Of a stretch of DNA of 64,000 nucleotides, positions 8,537 to 17,700 are shown one piece after another. Each line of letters opens with the position of its first letter. Position 1 is the stretch's first letter. A program made the translations under genes and the position numbers. The notes under the pieces are model-generated. The model saw nothing but the letters and a program-made list of their open reading frames with translations, was not told the DNA's origin and did no database searches. This DNA is from HKCCE3408 sp038530555 (lineage in GTDB: Bacteria > Pseudomonadota > Alphaproteobacteria > Rhodobacterales > Rhodobacteraceae): assembly GCA_038530555.1 (NCBI GenBank), contig JBCBCN010000002.1, forward strand, positions 186,001 to 250,000, given 5' to 3'.

Positions 8537-9327
8537 TAGTTGAGATCGCGCCGTTCCACGAGACTACCGTAGAGCGTGGTCAGCAGGGCCAGGTTGCACA
8601 GCATCTGCACCCAAGACAGCGCGGCTGAGACGATCGTCCCCAAAATTGTGGCACCAAAGATCAGCCCCAGGATCTGACCGATCAGGGTAAACGCAATCGC
8701 AAAGGCCAGGATCGGCACGAAAATCTCACCCGACGCGCGCGCCGTAACCGCCCAGCTCTCCGATATGCTCAGCGGCGTATCGACCGCTGTTGCCGGGAGG
8801 ATAAGGCCCATCCGCGTGAAGGCCCAAGACAGGGCGACCGTCATCGCAATGAGCAAACCCGCCCCGGCGAAGGCTCCCAAGATCTGCACCAAAGCGATCG
8901 ACACGAAGGAGGCGATAAAAGCAACCGCCAAAAGGATACCCGACAGGATCAAAGTGCGCCCGATATAACTCAGGATCCTGTCGAACGACCAACGCGGCAC
9001 CGCGACAAGCGGATACTCTTCGAGCAGCACGTAGCGATGCCAGCCGACCGCCACCCAGGAAAAGACGATCAAACCCAGCGGAATCATGAACAGCAAAAAG
9101 GCGACATTGCCCGATGACATCGGCGGTAGTTCGGGAGGCGGGCCGCCTGGCTCAAGGCCCTCGATCCCCTCCAGCGCGCTGAGATATTCGCCCACGAGGG
9201 GCGCGGCGACAGCCGTCAATAAAACGAAAAATACGACCAGCGGCAGCAGCGTGATCCGGGCGGCTTGGCCCAGATTGCCGAACACCTGCAAAAGCACGTG
9301 GCGGGTCAGCCTCACACCATAATTCAT
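8536..9327 (-). CDS. Multi-pass membrane protein of unknown function
   Basis: 263 aa with about six hydrophobic segments: ITLLPLVVFFVLLTAV, VAFLLFMIPLGLIVFSWV, LILSGILLAVAFIASF, ILGAFAGAGLLIAMTVAL, FVPILAFAIAFTLIGQIL and a C-terminal one. A Gly/Pro-rich loop near residues 55-70 lies between the first two. I do not recognise a catalytic motif. It resembles general Rhodobacteraceae multi-span proteins with a glycerophosphoryl-diester-phosphodiesterase-like membrane-domain topology, but I would not assign that. It is divergent from argG across 88 bp. Confidence 0.8.
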   Translation of the reverse strand: MNYGVRLTRHVLLQVFGNLGQAARITLLPLVVFFVLLTAVAAPLVGEYLSALEGIEGLEPGGPPPELPPMSSGNVAFLLFMIPLGLIVFSWVAVGWHRYVLLEEYPLVAVPRWSFDRILSYIGRTLILSGILLAVAFIASFVSIALVQILGAFAGAGLLIAMTVALSWAFTRMGLILPATAVDTPLSISESWAVTARASGEIFVPILAFAIAFTLIGQILGLIFGATILGTIVSAALSWVQMLCNLALLTTLYGSLVERRDLN

Positions 9328-9415
9328 TGCCCGTCTCCCAAACTTGTTCCTCGGTGCAAAAGTCGTTATCGCCGCTGCGTCCGCATGGTTCTATGCGAAA
9401 TCCGGGAGAGCTTCG

Positions 9416-10636
9416 ATGTCTGCGCCAAAAAAAGTTGTTCTGGCCTATTCCGGCGGTTTGGACACGTCGATCATCTTGAAATGGCTGCAGGTCGAATATG
9501 GCTGTGAAGTCGTGACTTTTACCGCCGATCTTGGCCAAGGTGAGGAGCTTGAACCGGCCCGCCGCAAGGCAGAGCAAATGGGTGTGAAGGACATCTATAT
9601 CGAAGACCTGCGGGAGGAATTCACACGCGATTACGTCTTCCCAATGATGCGTGCCAATGCGCTTTATGAGGGGCTGTATTTGCTTGGCACCTCGATCGCG
9701 CGGCCGCTGATTTCCAAACGCCTGGTGGAGATTGCGGCGGAGACGGGGGCGGATGCTGTCTCCCACGGTGCGACCGGCAAGGGAAATGACCAGGTGCGGT
9801 TCGAGCTGTCTGCCTATGCGCTCAATCCCGAGATCAAGGTGATCGCCCCCTGGCGGACCTGGGACCTGAGCAGCCGCACCAAGCTTTTGGAGTTCGCCGA
9901 AGCGCACCAAATCCAGATCGCCAAGGACAAGCGGGGTGAGGCGCCGTTCTCAGTCGACGCGAACCTCTTGCACACCTCGTCCGAGGGAAAGGTGCTCGAA
10001 GACCCGGGCCAAGAGGCCCCGGATTACGTCTATCAGCGGACGGTCGACCCAAAGGACGCCCCGTCCGAGCCCGAGATGATCGAGGTCAGCTTTGAGAAGG
10101 GCGACGCGGTCGCCATCAACAGTGAGGCGATGAGCCCCGCCACGCTGCTTACAAGGCTCAACGACTTCGGCCGCAAGCATGGGATCGGTCGCCTCGATCT
10201 CGTGGAAAACCGCTTTGTCGGCATGAAGTCGCGCGGGATCTACGAAACGCCGGGCGGCACGATCCTGCTGGAAGCGCATCGCGGCATCGAGCAGATCACT
10301 CTAGACAGCGGCGCGGGGCATCTCAAAGACAGCATCATGCCGCGCTATGCCGAGCTGATCTACAATGGCTTTTGGTTCAGCCCTGAGCGCGAGATGCTGC
10401 AAGCTCTGATCGACCGGAGCCAAGAGTATGTCAGCGGGACCGTGCGACTTCAGCTCTACAAAGGCTCTGCCCGGACCGTGGCGCGCTGGTCCGACAACAG
10501 CCTTTATTCCGAGGCGCATGTGACGTTTGAAGAGGATCTGGGCGCTTATGATCAAAGCGATGCCGAAGGCTTCATTCAGCTCAACGCGTTGCGGCTTAAG
10601 CTTTTGGCGGCGCGCAACCGGAAGGCCGGGGGCTGA
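9416..10636 (+). CDS. argG: Argininosuccinate synthase
   Basis: 406 aa, the normal family length. The enzyme joins citrulline and aspartate with ATP in cytoplasmic arginine synthesis. The PP-loop AYSGGLDTS is at residues 10-18, followed by TADLGQGEE, GTSIARPLISK, SHGATGKGNDQVRFE and the GMKSRGIYETPGG segment. The ATG at 9416 (MSAPKKVVLAYSGG) has GGGAG upstream; the in-frame start at 9344 would add 24 non-conserved residues. It stands alone, with its stop 2 bp from the convergent small gene. Confidence 0.98.
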   Translation: MSAPKKVVLAYSGGLDTSIILKWLQVEYGCEVVTFTADLGQGEELEPARRKAEQMGVKDIYIEDLREEFTRDYVFPMMRANALYEGLYLLGTSIARPLISKRLVEIAAETGADAVSHGATGKGNDQVRFELSAYALNPEIKVIAPWRTWDLSSRTKLLEFAEAHQIQIAKDKRGEAPFSVDANLLHTSSEGKVLEDPGQEAPDYVYQRTVDPKDAPSEPEMIEVSFEKGDAVAINSEAMSPATLLTRLNDFGRKHGIGRLDLVENRFVGMKSRGIYETPGGTILLEAHRGIEQITLDSGAGHLKDSIMPRYAELIYNGFWFSPEREMLQALIDRSQEYVSGTVRLQLYKGSARTVARWSDNSLYSEAHVTFEEDLGAYDQSDAEGFIQLNALRLKLLAARNRKAGG

Positions 10637-10638
10637 AG

Positions 10639-11013
10639 CTAGTCGCTTTCCGTCTCGGTACAGTGTCGACGGAAGGCGGACTTCAAAAGCTCTAGCTCTT
10701 CGCGCAACAGGCTGATCTCGGCGCGAAAATCGCCTTGGAGTGCGTCGCCCATCAAAAACGTTAGCCGGTCCAAGACCCGACCGTCGGCTGCGGATCTCAG
10801 CGCAACGACCTGAACGCCATCGCTCAGGACAACGGGCGGCAGGTCAGCGCCCACATCATAGTGACCGGCCTCGTCGGCCGCGGTGACTTGCGCGACGGCC
10901 ACGACCTTTTCCAGATGCACGAATTCCAGCACCGGCACCTGACCGGGCGCCTTGAGCGTCGCTTCGTATCGGCCTGCCTTGAGGCCCGTGCGCTCTAGAC
11001 TGATCTCCGCCAT
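10639..11013 (-). CDS. Conserved hypothetical protein next to the DUF6478 gene
   Basis: 124 aa. No membrane segment or signal peptide. The N-terminal two-thirds is predicted beta-rich (EISLERTGLKAGRYEATLKA, PPVVLSDGVQVVALR) and the C-terminus is a helix (ISLLREELELLKSAFRRHCTE) that could mediate oligomerisation. From memory, similar proteins sit beside DUF6478 genes in other Rhodobacteraceae. The ATG at 11013 with GGAAGG upstream is preferred over TTG at 11016. It follows the DUF6478 gene by 12 bp on the same strand, so the pair is probably co-transcribed. Function unknown. Confidence 0.75.
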   Translation of the reverse strand: MAEISLERTGLKAGRYEATLKAPGQVPVLEFVHLEKVVAVAQVTAADEAGHYDVGADLPPVVLSDGVQVVALRSAADGRVLDRLTFLMGDALQGDFRAEISLLREELELLKSAFRRHCTETESD

Positions 11014-11025
11014 CAATCGTCCTTC

Positions 11026-11796
11026 CTACACATCAGCCCGGGGTGCTCGGGTCAGCACCAGATCCCAGATGGTCATGCGGTTCATTCTCGGCGCCTCAAA
11101 GATCAGGTCGAGCCAGATCTTCTCCATCCGCTTCTCATTGATCTGCGTGTAGGCGAGATCGAACTCGGCCAGGGCAAACCCGTTCTGCACCGCCATCTCG
11201 CGCACCAATTGCTCAGTATTTGGGCCGTGCTGCAGGTTGAGCCGAGCATAGATCTCAAGCTCCTGCTCCAGGTCGATATCCACGCGCACCTCAAAGAAAT
11301 GCGACAAAGTCAGACCGGCGAAAGCCTCCTCCGGTAGATCGATCACCAGCGATATGAACGCGCCGGAGAAACGGTAGACATCGAGGCCCATCGCATAACG
11401 CGCAGCGCTGGCTGGCCGAGTATTGGTGACTTGCCGGTAGCCAAGCTCGGGCCTTGGGCAATCATGGTACAGCGTCAGGCTTTGCTCAATCGCGGCGGGA
11501 GACGCAAATGCAACCCGCCCATGCGGCACGACAGGATGCGTCCAGGGTCGGGGCCGCCAGGCCCAATCGCATTGCTCCGGGCCGTCGATGGGCTGCTCGG
11601 CTTGACGCTCTGCCATCGCCCATTCCACGGCATGATCGGCCTTGTCGAGATTTTGGCGGGTGCGCTGCAGGTCTTGGCGGGCGCGTTCCAGCTCATCGGC
11701 GTTCAGGCGATGCGCGCCCGAGGCCAGGTCGCTGGCGCGCCGCATCGCGCGGCGCAGCTTTTGTTTTTCCAGAAAGCCGCCACCTTGAAACGCCAT
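11026..11796 (-). CDS. DUF6478-type protein
   Basis: 256 aa. Residues ~10-65 form a charged helical stretch (RRAMRRASDLAS, ELERARQDLQRTRQNLDKAD) that may be a coiled coil. The rest contains DWAWRPRPW, YHDCPRPELGYRQ, GLDVYRFSGAFISLVIDLP, RLNLQHGPNTEQLVRE, and FDLAYTQINEKRMEKIWLDLIFE. I recall this set from Rhodobacteraceae proteins grouped as DUF6478. The ATG at 11796 has GGAGAG upstream. No enzymatic motif is visible. It likely forms an operon with the downstream 124-aa gene. Confidence 0.8.
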   Translation of the reverse strand: MAFQGGGFLEKQKLRRAMRRASDLASGAHRLNADELERARQDLQRTRQNLDKADHAVEWAMAERQAEQPIDGPEQCDWAWRPRPWTHPVVPHGRVAFASPAAIEQSLTLYHDCPRPELGYRQVTNTRPASAARYAMGLDVYRFSGAFISLVIDLPEEAFAGLTLSHFFEVRVDIDLEQELEIYARLNLQHGPNTEQLVREMAVQNGFALAEFDLAYTQINEKRMEKIWLDLIFEAPRMNRMTIWDLVLTRAPRADV

Positions 11797-11826
11797 CGAC
11801 CTCTCCTCAGCGGTGACCTGCCCGCA

Positions 11827-12549
11827 CTAGCCGCGACCGCCGAACAACCGGCCCATGAAGCCGCCGCCGCCAAGCAATCCGCCGCTCGGCTCCGGTTCGC
11901 TGACCGCAACACCGGTCACCGCCGCGTTGCGCGATTGGGTCAACGTTGCGAAGCGGCGCAACAGATCGATGCTCTGCTCTTCGGTCAGGCCCGATCCGTC
12001 CAGGGCCAAAACGCTGAGGGTTGCGATCCTCGGCCCCAGGTCGAAATAGGCGCGCCAGTAATCGTCGCGCACACCGGGTACGGCGTTGGCGCTATTGTCG
12101 GAGGCGTTGAGATAGAAAACGCTGCCGTCGACGAAGCTTTGGAGGACCTCGACAGTCTCTGCATCGCCGGATCGGCTCAAAACGCGGCGGCCGTCTTCTG
12201 AGGCGAAAAACTCTGGCAGGCTCGACAAGGACGACGCGACGCCGCCCTCTTCACCGGCTTCGGAAATGGCCGCCGTAAGGATCGCGGGCTCGGCCGGTTG
12301 GCGGGCCAAACGCGCCTCAGTCAGGGCCGCGCAATTGCCGAGCAGGATGAAGGCGGTCTCCCCACGATCCGCGCTGGCCTCACTGTCGATGCAGTAGCCT
12401 TCTGGCCCGGCGATCACCAGGGCATCGGTCGTCACGACCATTTCACGCAGACCACCGCCGCTGCCGCCGATCGCTCCCAGACACCCGGCCAAGAATGGCA
12501 AACTCAGGCATAAGGTCAGGGCGGCGGCACGGCGGTTAAAGATCTGCAT
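11827..12549 (-). CDS. Putative lipoprotein
   Basis: 240 aa. The N-terminus is a lipoprotein signal: RR, a hydrophobic core, then LAGC with the acceptor Cys at residue 23. The mature part begins with a Gly-rich spacer and contains two other Cys residues (GYCIDSEAS, LGNCAAL) that could form a disulfide. It ends in a Gly-rich tail (GGLLGGGGFMGRLFGGRG). No family recognised. The start overlaps the end of ilvD by 14 bp on the same strand, suggesting translational coupling although no functional link is obvious. Confidence 0.8.
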   Translation of the reverse strand: MQIFNRRAAALTLCLSLPFLAGCLGAIGGSGGGLREMVVTTDALVIAGPEGYCIDSEASADRGETAFILLGNCAALTEARLARQPAEPAILTAAISEAGEEGGVASSLSSLPEFFASEDGRRVLSRSGDAETVEVLQSFVDGSVFYLNASDNSANAVPGVRDDYWRAYFDLGPRIATLSVLALDGSGLTEEQSIDLLRRFATLTQSRNAAVTGVAVSEPEPSGGLLGGGGFMGRLFGGRG

Positions 12550-14269
12550 AAATATGGCTTTCCCCCTGAGCGCCCGGATGGGTCACTGCGCCAAAGCGCG
12601 CTTTGCCCACCAATTGCGCATATTTCCACAATGCACCTGAACTGTAGATGGTCTTGCGGGGGCCTTGCCAAGCGCTTTTTCGCTCGGCCAACTCGGCCTC
12701 GGTCAGATCCACCGAAATCTCACCATTGATCGCGTCGATGGTGATCATATCGCCGTCGATGAGCAAGCCAATTGGCCCCGCATGGGCGCTTTCTGGCCCA
12801 ACATGGCCAACGCAGAAGCCCCGCGTGGCGCCGGAGAACCGGCCATCGGTGATCAACGCCACCTTCTTGCCCATACCTTGACCGGACAAAGCGGCGGTGG
12901 TGGCCAGCATCTCGCGCATGCCGGGGCCGCCCGCCGGGCCTTCGTTGCGGATCACAAGCACCTCACCCTCTTTGTAAGCGCGGGCTTTGACTGCCTCGAA
13001 TGCATCTTCTTCGCATTCAAAGACACGCGCCGGGCCGGTGAAGACCTGATCTTTGGCCTCCATACCCGCCACTTTGACAATCGCGCCATCGGGGGCGAGG
13101 TTGCCGACAAGGCCCACCACACCGCCCGTTGACGTGATCGGGGTCTCGATAGGATAGATCACGCGGCCATCGGCCTCGGCGGTGATCTCGTCCAGCTCTT
13201 CGCCCATCGTCCGGCCACTTGCCGTCATGCAATCCTCGTGGATCATGCCCGCCTTGCGAAGCTCCTTCATCACAACCGGAACGCCACCGACCTCATAAAG
13301 GTCCTTGGCAACGTACTGACCGCCGGGCTTTAGATCGACGAAATAGGGCGTGTCTTTGAATATGTCCGTGACGTCTTCGAGGTTGAACTCGATCCCCGCC
13401 TCGTGGGCGATAGCGGGCAAATGCAGGCCGGCATTCGTCGACCCACCTGTGCAGGCCACGACACGAGCGGCATTCTCCAGGGATTTCCGCGTAACGACAT
13501 CGCGGGCGCGGATCCCGGCCTCAAGCAGGCGCATCACCGCTTCGCCCGAGGCCGTGCCATAGGCATCGCGGCTTTCGTAAGGGGCAGGCGCACCGGAGGA
13601 ATTGAGCAGAGCAAGGCCAACCGCCTCCGACACGCAGGCCATCGTATTGGCGGTAAACTGTCCGCCACAGGCCCCGGCCGAGGGGCAGGCCACCTTTTCC
13701 AAAGCGGCCAATTCTTCATCCGAGTTCTGCCCGGCCTGATAGCGTCCAACGGCTTCGAAAACGTCCTGAACGGTAACATCCTTGCCGTTGAAGCGGCCCG
13801 GCACGATTGAACCGCCATAGATAAAGACCGAAGGCACGTTAAGCCGCACCATCGCCATCATCATCCCCGGCAGCGATTTATCGCATCCGGCAAGGCCCAC
13901 GATCGCATCATAGCAATGCCCGCGCATCGTCAGCTCGACCGTGTCGGCAATCGCATCGCGTGAGGCCAGCGATGAGCGCATCCCCTCATGCCCCATGGCG
14001 ATACCGTCCGTCACCGTGATGGTAGTGAACTCTCGCGGCGTTCCGTTGGCGTGCTTAACGCCCATTTTCACCGATTGCGCTTGGCGTGACAGGGCGATGT
14101 TGCAGGGCGCCGCCTCATTCCAACACGTGGCGACACCGACGAAGGGCTGCGCGATTTCTTCCTCAGTGAGGCCCATGGCGTAGAAATACGACCGGTGAGG
14201 CGCCCGTGCGGGCCCCACCGTGACATGGCGGCTTGGCAGTTTCGACTTATCGGCTTTGCCTTTCAGCAT
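12536..14269 (-). CDS. ilvD: Dihydroxy-acid dehydratase
   Basis: 577 aa, usual for IlvD. It dehydrates 2,3-dihydroxy-isovalerate and -methylvalerate to the 2-oxo acids in valine and isoleucine synthesis. Iron-sulfur ligand cysteines fall at C56 (EAAPCN), C129 (GLAGCDKSLPGM) and C201 (SAGACGGQFTANTM). Other family features are TVTDGIAMGHEGM, GGSTNAGLHLPAIAHEAG and the C-terminal FSGATRGFCVGHVGPE. The ATG at 14269 is the only good start. It is divergent from the CPBP protease gene across 164 bp. The cluster type ([4Fe-4S] or [2Fe-2S]) cannot be read from sequence alone. Confidence 0.98.
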   Translation of the reverse strand: MLKGKADKSKLPSRHVTVGPARAPHRSYFYAMGLTEEEIAQPFVGVATCWNEAAPCNIALSRQAQSVKMGVKHANGTPREFTTITVTDGIAMGHEGMRSSLASRDAIADTVELTMRGHCYDAIVGLAGCDKSLPGMMMAMVRLNVPSVFIYGGSIVPGRFNGKDVTVQDVFEAVGRYQAGQNSDEELAALEKVACPSAGACGGQFTANTMACVSEAVGLALLNSSGAPAPYESRDAYGTASGEAVMRLLEAGIRARDVVTRKSLENAARVVACTGGSTNAGLHLPAIAHEAGIEFNLEDVTDIFKDTPYFVDLKPGGQYVAKDLYEVGGVPVVMKELRKAGMIHEDCMTASGRTMGEELDEITAEADGRVIYPIETPITSTGGVVGLVGNLAPDGAIVKVAGMEAKDQVFTGPARVFECEEDAFEAVKARAYKEGEVLVIRNEGPAGGPGMREMLATTAALSGQGMGKKVALITDGRFSGATRGFCVGHVGPESAHAGPIGLLIDGDMITIDAINGEISVDLTEAELAERKSAWQGPRKTIYSSGALWKYAQLVGKARFGAVTHPGAQGESHIYADL

Positions 14270-14433
14270 GGCGCGCGTCCCTTCCCTTCAATGCCCTGGA
14301 CGGGCGTTGACTTAGCGCCGCCCCTTGGTCGGTACAAGCTTCATTGATTGCCCGCATCGGACATTCGGGGCAAACTATCGGCGGCGCCGCAGCAGCCTAT
14401 GGCTTGGCAAACGATGGGCAAGGCGAGATCGGA

Positions 14434-15372
14434 ATGCAAGACTACGAGGCCCACAGCGCTTTCATCGCACCCGCGCGGCCCAAAGCAGAATTATGGCGCC
14501 TGATCCTCGGACTATTTGTGGCGACGATCACGTATATCGCCTTGAGGATCGTGATCATGGCCGTTGGGATCGTGTTTTCGGCTGGACCGGATATCGTCGC
14601 GCAACTGGCGGTCTGGAACGAAGCGGGCAGCATTGGGCCCAGCCCGATTGACCGCGCCTTGGCCGAGATCGGCGCCGGGCGCAGCCCACTCTCGACCCTG
14701 GTTATCCTTGCGACATTTCTCGGCATGATCGGCGGGGTCGTTGTCGCCGGTTTGGTCCTGCACGGTCGTGGGCTGGCCTCGATGATGGGCCCAGCGGAGC
14801 TTTTGTGGCGGCACGGTCGGCTCGGCGCGCTGATTGCGGCGGTGGCATTGCTGCTTTCGGGGTTTTTGCCGCCCAGCCTGACGCCTGAGGCAAACCTTGG
14901 GATGGCCACCTGGCTGACCGTTTTGCCAGTTGCCCTGCTTTTGATCCTCATTCAAACCGGCGCCGAAGAGATCGTCTTTCGCGGGTATATCCAGCAACAA
15001 TTGGCCGCGCGCTTCGCGTCACCCTGGGTTTGGATGGTCCTGCCTTCCCTAATCTTCGCCACCGGGCATTACAGCCCGGCGCAATATGGCGAGAACGCCG
15101 TCCTTGTGGCTGCCGCAGCAGGGCTCTTTGGGATTTTCGCGGCGGATCTAACCGCCCGCACAGGCTCGATCGGGGCAGCATGGGGGCTGCACTTTGCCAA
15201 CAACGCCATCGCCATTGTTCTGGTGTCGCTTGAAGGCCCGTTGGGCGGCGTGGCGCTCTACACGATCAGTGAGGAGGTGCTCACGCCCGATCTGCTGCGC
15301 GTGGCGCTGCTTCGGGACATGATGGTGACGCTGATCATCTGGCTTTGCATCCGCATCGCGATCAAGCGCTGA
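14434..15372 (+). CDS. CPBP-family intramembrane metalloprotease
   Basis: 312 aa with about seven to eight membrane segments. The family motif EExxxR occurs as GAEEIVFRGYIQQQL near residue 178, followed by ATGHYS and a final WGLHFANNAIAIV, which together supply the Glu/His metal-site residues of Abi/CPBP proteases (Rce1-like). Substrate unknown. The ATG at 14434 (MQDYEAHSAF) is preferred over the in-frame start at 14344, whose extra 30 residues are not membrane-like. It is separated from accD by 60 bp on the same strand. Confidence 0.87.
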   Translation: MQDYEAHSAFIAPARPKAELWRLILGLFVATITYIALRIVIMAVGIVFSAGPDIVAQLAVWNEAGSIGPSPIDRALAEIGAGRSPLSTLVILATFLGMIGGVVVAGLVLHGRGLASMMGPAELLWRHGRLGALIAAVALLLSGFLPPSLTPEANLGMATWLTVLPVALLLILIQTGAEEIVFRGYIQQQLAARFASPWVWMVLPSLIFATGHYSPAQYGENAVLVAAAAGLFGIFAADLTARTGSIGAAWGLHFANNAIAIVLVSLEGPLGGVALYTISEEVLTPDLLRVALLRDMMVTLIIWLCIRIAIKR

Positions 15373-15432
15373 ATTGCAAAGGCTGCTGCCGGTCGTTATC
15401 TCCAGCCCAGACTGAATGCTTGCGAGACGGCT

Positions 15433-16392
15433 ATGAACTGGATCACGAACTACGTGCGGCCCACGATCAACTCGATTTTCTCGCGCCGCGACGTGCCGGA
15501 AAATCTTTGGACCAAGTGTCCTGAGTGCGCGATCATGCTGTTTCACCGGGAATTGGCGGAAAACTTGCAGGTCTGCACCAATTGCGGTCACCACATGGCG
15601 ATCAGCCCGCGCGCACGTTTTGACGCGCTGTTCGATGGCGGTATGTATAGCGAGGTCGCGGTGCCGCAACCCATCGCCGACCCGCTGCAGTTTCGCGATC
15701 AAAAGCGCTATCCCGACCGCATGAAGACCGCCCAGCGCAGCACGGGCGAGGCCGAGGCAATGCTGGTGGTTGAGGGCGAGATCGGCCGGACGGGGATCGT
15801 TGCCGCCGCGCAGGATTTTTCCTTCATGGGCGGCTCGATGGGCATGTATGTTGGCAATGCGATCATCGCGGCGGCTCAGCGCGCCGTTGAGCTCAAACGC
15901 CCGCTGATCCTATTCTCGGCGGCGGGCGGCGCGCGGATGCAGGAGGGGATCCTCAGCCTGATGCAGATGCCGCGCACGACTGTGGCGGTGCAGATGCTGC
16001 GCGAAGCGGGCCTTCCTTATATCGTGGTGCTGACGCATCCGACCACCGGCGGGGTCACGGCGAGCTATGCGATGCTGGGTGACGTGCAAATCGCCGAACC
16101 CAATGCGCTGATCTGTTTTGCGGGACCCAGGGTAATCGAACAAACGATCCGCGAAAGCCTGCCCGAAGGCTTTCAGCGGGCGGAATACCTCCTCGACCAC
16201 GGCATGCTCGATCGCGTGACCCACCGCAAGGATATGCGCGATGAGCTCATCACGATCACCCGGATGCTTCTGAGGCAACCGCCAGCCGTGCGCGGTGACC
16301 TTCCAGCGCCCGACCCCGTGCCCGACCTCGTGGCAGAGCCGGTTTCAGAGCCAGACGAGGCCGCAATCGATGCCGAGAAGGCGCAGGGCTGA
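15433..16392 (+). CDS. accD: Acetyl-CoA carboxylase carboxyltransferase subunit beta
   Basis: 319 aa. With AccA it forms the carboxyltransferase that makes malonyl-CoA for fatty-acid synthesis. A zinc ribbon is at C29-x2-C32 and C48-x2-C51. The crotonase-like core follows with GGSMGMYVGNAI, SAAGGARMQEG, PTTGGVTASYAMLGD and FAGPRVIEQT. The C-terminal ~35 residues are acidic and proline-rich, a common variable tail. folC starts 6 bp after its stop; this accD-folC arrangement is common in bacteria. Confidence 0.98.
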   Translation: MNWITNYVRPTINSIFSRRDVPENLWTKCPECAIMLFHRELAENLQVCTNCGHHMAISPRARFDALFDGGMYSEVAVPQPIADPLQFRDQKRYPDRMKTAQRSTGEAEAMLVVEGEIGRTGIVAAAQDFSFMGGSMGMYVGNAIIAAAQRAVELKRPLILFSAAGGARMQEGILSLMQMPRTTVAVQMLREAGLPYIVVLTHPTTGGVTASYAMLGDVQIAEPNALICFAGPRVIEQTIRESLPEGFQRAEYLLDHGMLDRVTHRKDMRDELITITRMLLRQPPAVRGDLPAPDPVPDLVAEPVSEPDEAAIDAEKAQG

Positions 16393-16398
16393 GGTCTG

Positions 16399-17700
16399 GT
16401 GAAGTCGCCGGTGGATCGGCCGAGGCCTGCTGACATGCGCTCAGACGCTCTGCTTGAGCGGATGATAACGCTTCATCCCAAGATCATCGATCTGACCCTG
16501 GATCGCATGTGGCGGGTGCTGGAGGCGCTGGGCAATCCGCAAGAGCGCCTGCCGCCGGTCATCCATGTCGCGGGCACCAATGGCAAAGGCTCAACGATTG
16601 CCATGCTGCGTGCCGGGCTCGAAGGACGCGGAGACACGGCCCATGTTTATACGTCTCCGCATCTCGTGCGCTTTCACGAACGCATCCGCCTGGCTGGACG
16701 GTTGATCGAGGAAGACGCGCTAAGCGATCTACTGGACCGATGTTTGCGAGCGAACGGCCCTGATCCGATCACCTATTTCGAGATCACCACCGCCGCGGCG
16801 CTGACCGCTTTTGCCGAAACGCCTGCTGATTGGACCCTTCTCGAGGTCGGCCTGGGCGGGCGCTTGGATGCGACGAATGTGATCGAAAATCCAGCGCTCT
16901 GCGTGATCACGCCGATCGATCTGGATCACCAGCAGTTTCTGGGCGACGACATCGAAAGCATCGCCGCCGAGAAAGCCGGTATTCTAAAACGCGACGTGCC
17001 GTGCATCGTCGCCCGCCAGCAGGATGCCGCTCTCGACGTGATCGAAGCGCGCGCGGCGCGTGTCGGGGCGCCGCTCATGATCCATGGTCAGCATTGGCAC
17101 GCCTGGGAAGAGCGTGGGCGCCTGATTTTTCAGGACGAAAACGGGCTTTTGGACCTACCGCTTCCGGCTTTGGCAGGGCCGCACCAGGTCGAGAATGCGG
17201 GCACGGCGCTGGCCGGGTTGCGCCGACTTGAACTTGGCGAGACCGCGTTTGAGGCTGCCATGACCAACGCCGAATGGCCCGCCCGGATGCAAAGGCTGCG
17301 CCAGGGGCGCTGGGCCGAGATGGCACCGGAGGCGGAGATCTGGCTGGATGGCGGCCACAACCCCCATGCGGGCAAGGCGCTGGCCGCGACATTGGAGGGA
17401 CTGCCCGCAAGGCCGACCTATTTTGTCTGCGGCATGCTTAAAACCAAGGACGCGCAGGGCTATTTCGAGGCCTTGGCGCCAATGTCGGAGGGCCTGATCG
17501 CCGTGTCGATCCCGGGGCAAGAGGCGACGCTTGCGGCGGAAGAAACGGCCCGGATGGCCGCGCAGGCCGGACATTCCGCGCAAAGCGCCTCGTCGATAGA
17601 GAGGGCTATGGACGCGATCTTGGCACTGGCTCCCTCCGCGCGGATTGTAATTTGCGGCTCGCTCTATTTCGCGGGCGAGGTTCTGCGCCAAAACGCCTAA
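16399..17700 (+). CDS. folC: Folylpolyglutamate synthase / dihydrofolate synthase
   Basis: 433 aa from a GTG start at 16399. A shorter ATG start at 16435 (MRSDALLERM) is equally possible; each has a GAGG upstream. The Mur-ligase-like ATP loop is HVAGTNGKGST, followed by YTSPHLVRFHERIRL, LEVGLGGRLDATNV and the C-terminal WLDGGHNPHAG domain. The enzyme adds glutamate to dihydropteroate or folates in the cytoplasm. Its stop overlaps the convergent ASCH gene by 4 bp. Confidence 0.96.
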   Translation: MKSPVDRPRPADMRSDALLERMITLHPKIIDLTLDRMWRVLEALGNPQERLPPVIHVAGTNGKGSTIAMLRAGLEGRGDTAHVYTSPHLVRFHERIRLAGRLIEEDALSDLLDRCLRANGPDPITYFEITTAAALTAFAETPADWTLLEVGLGGRLDATNVIENPALCVITPIDLDHQQFLGDDIESIAAEKAGILKRDVPCIVARQQDAALDVIEARAARVGAPLMIHGQHWHAWEERGRLIFQDENGLLDLPLPALAGPHQVENAGTALAGLRRLELGETAFEAAMTNAEWPARMQRLRQGRWAEMAPEAEIWLDGGHNPHAGKALAATLEGLPARPTYFVCGMLKTKDAQGYFEALAPMSEGLIAVSIPGQEATLAAEETARMAAQAGHSAQSASSIERAMDAILALAPSARIVICGSLYFAGEVLRQNA

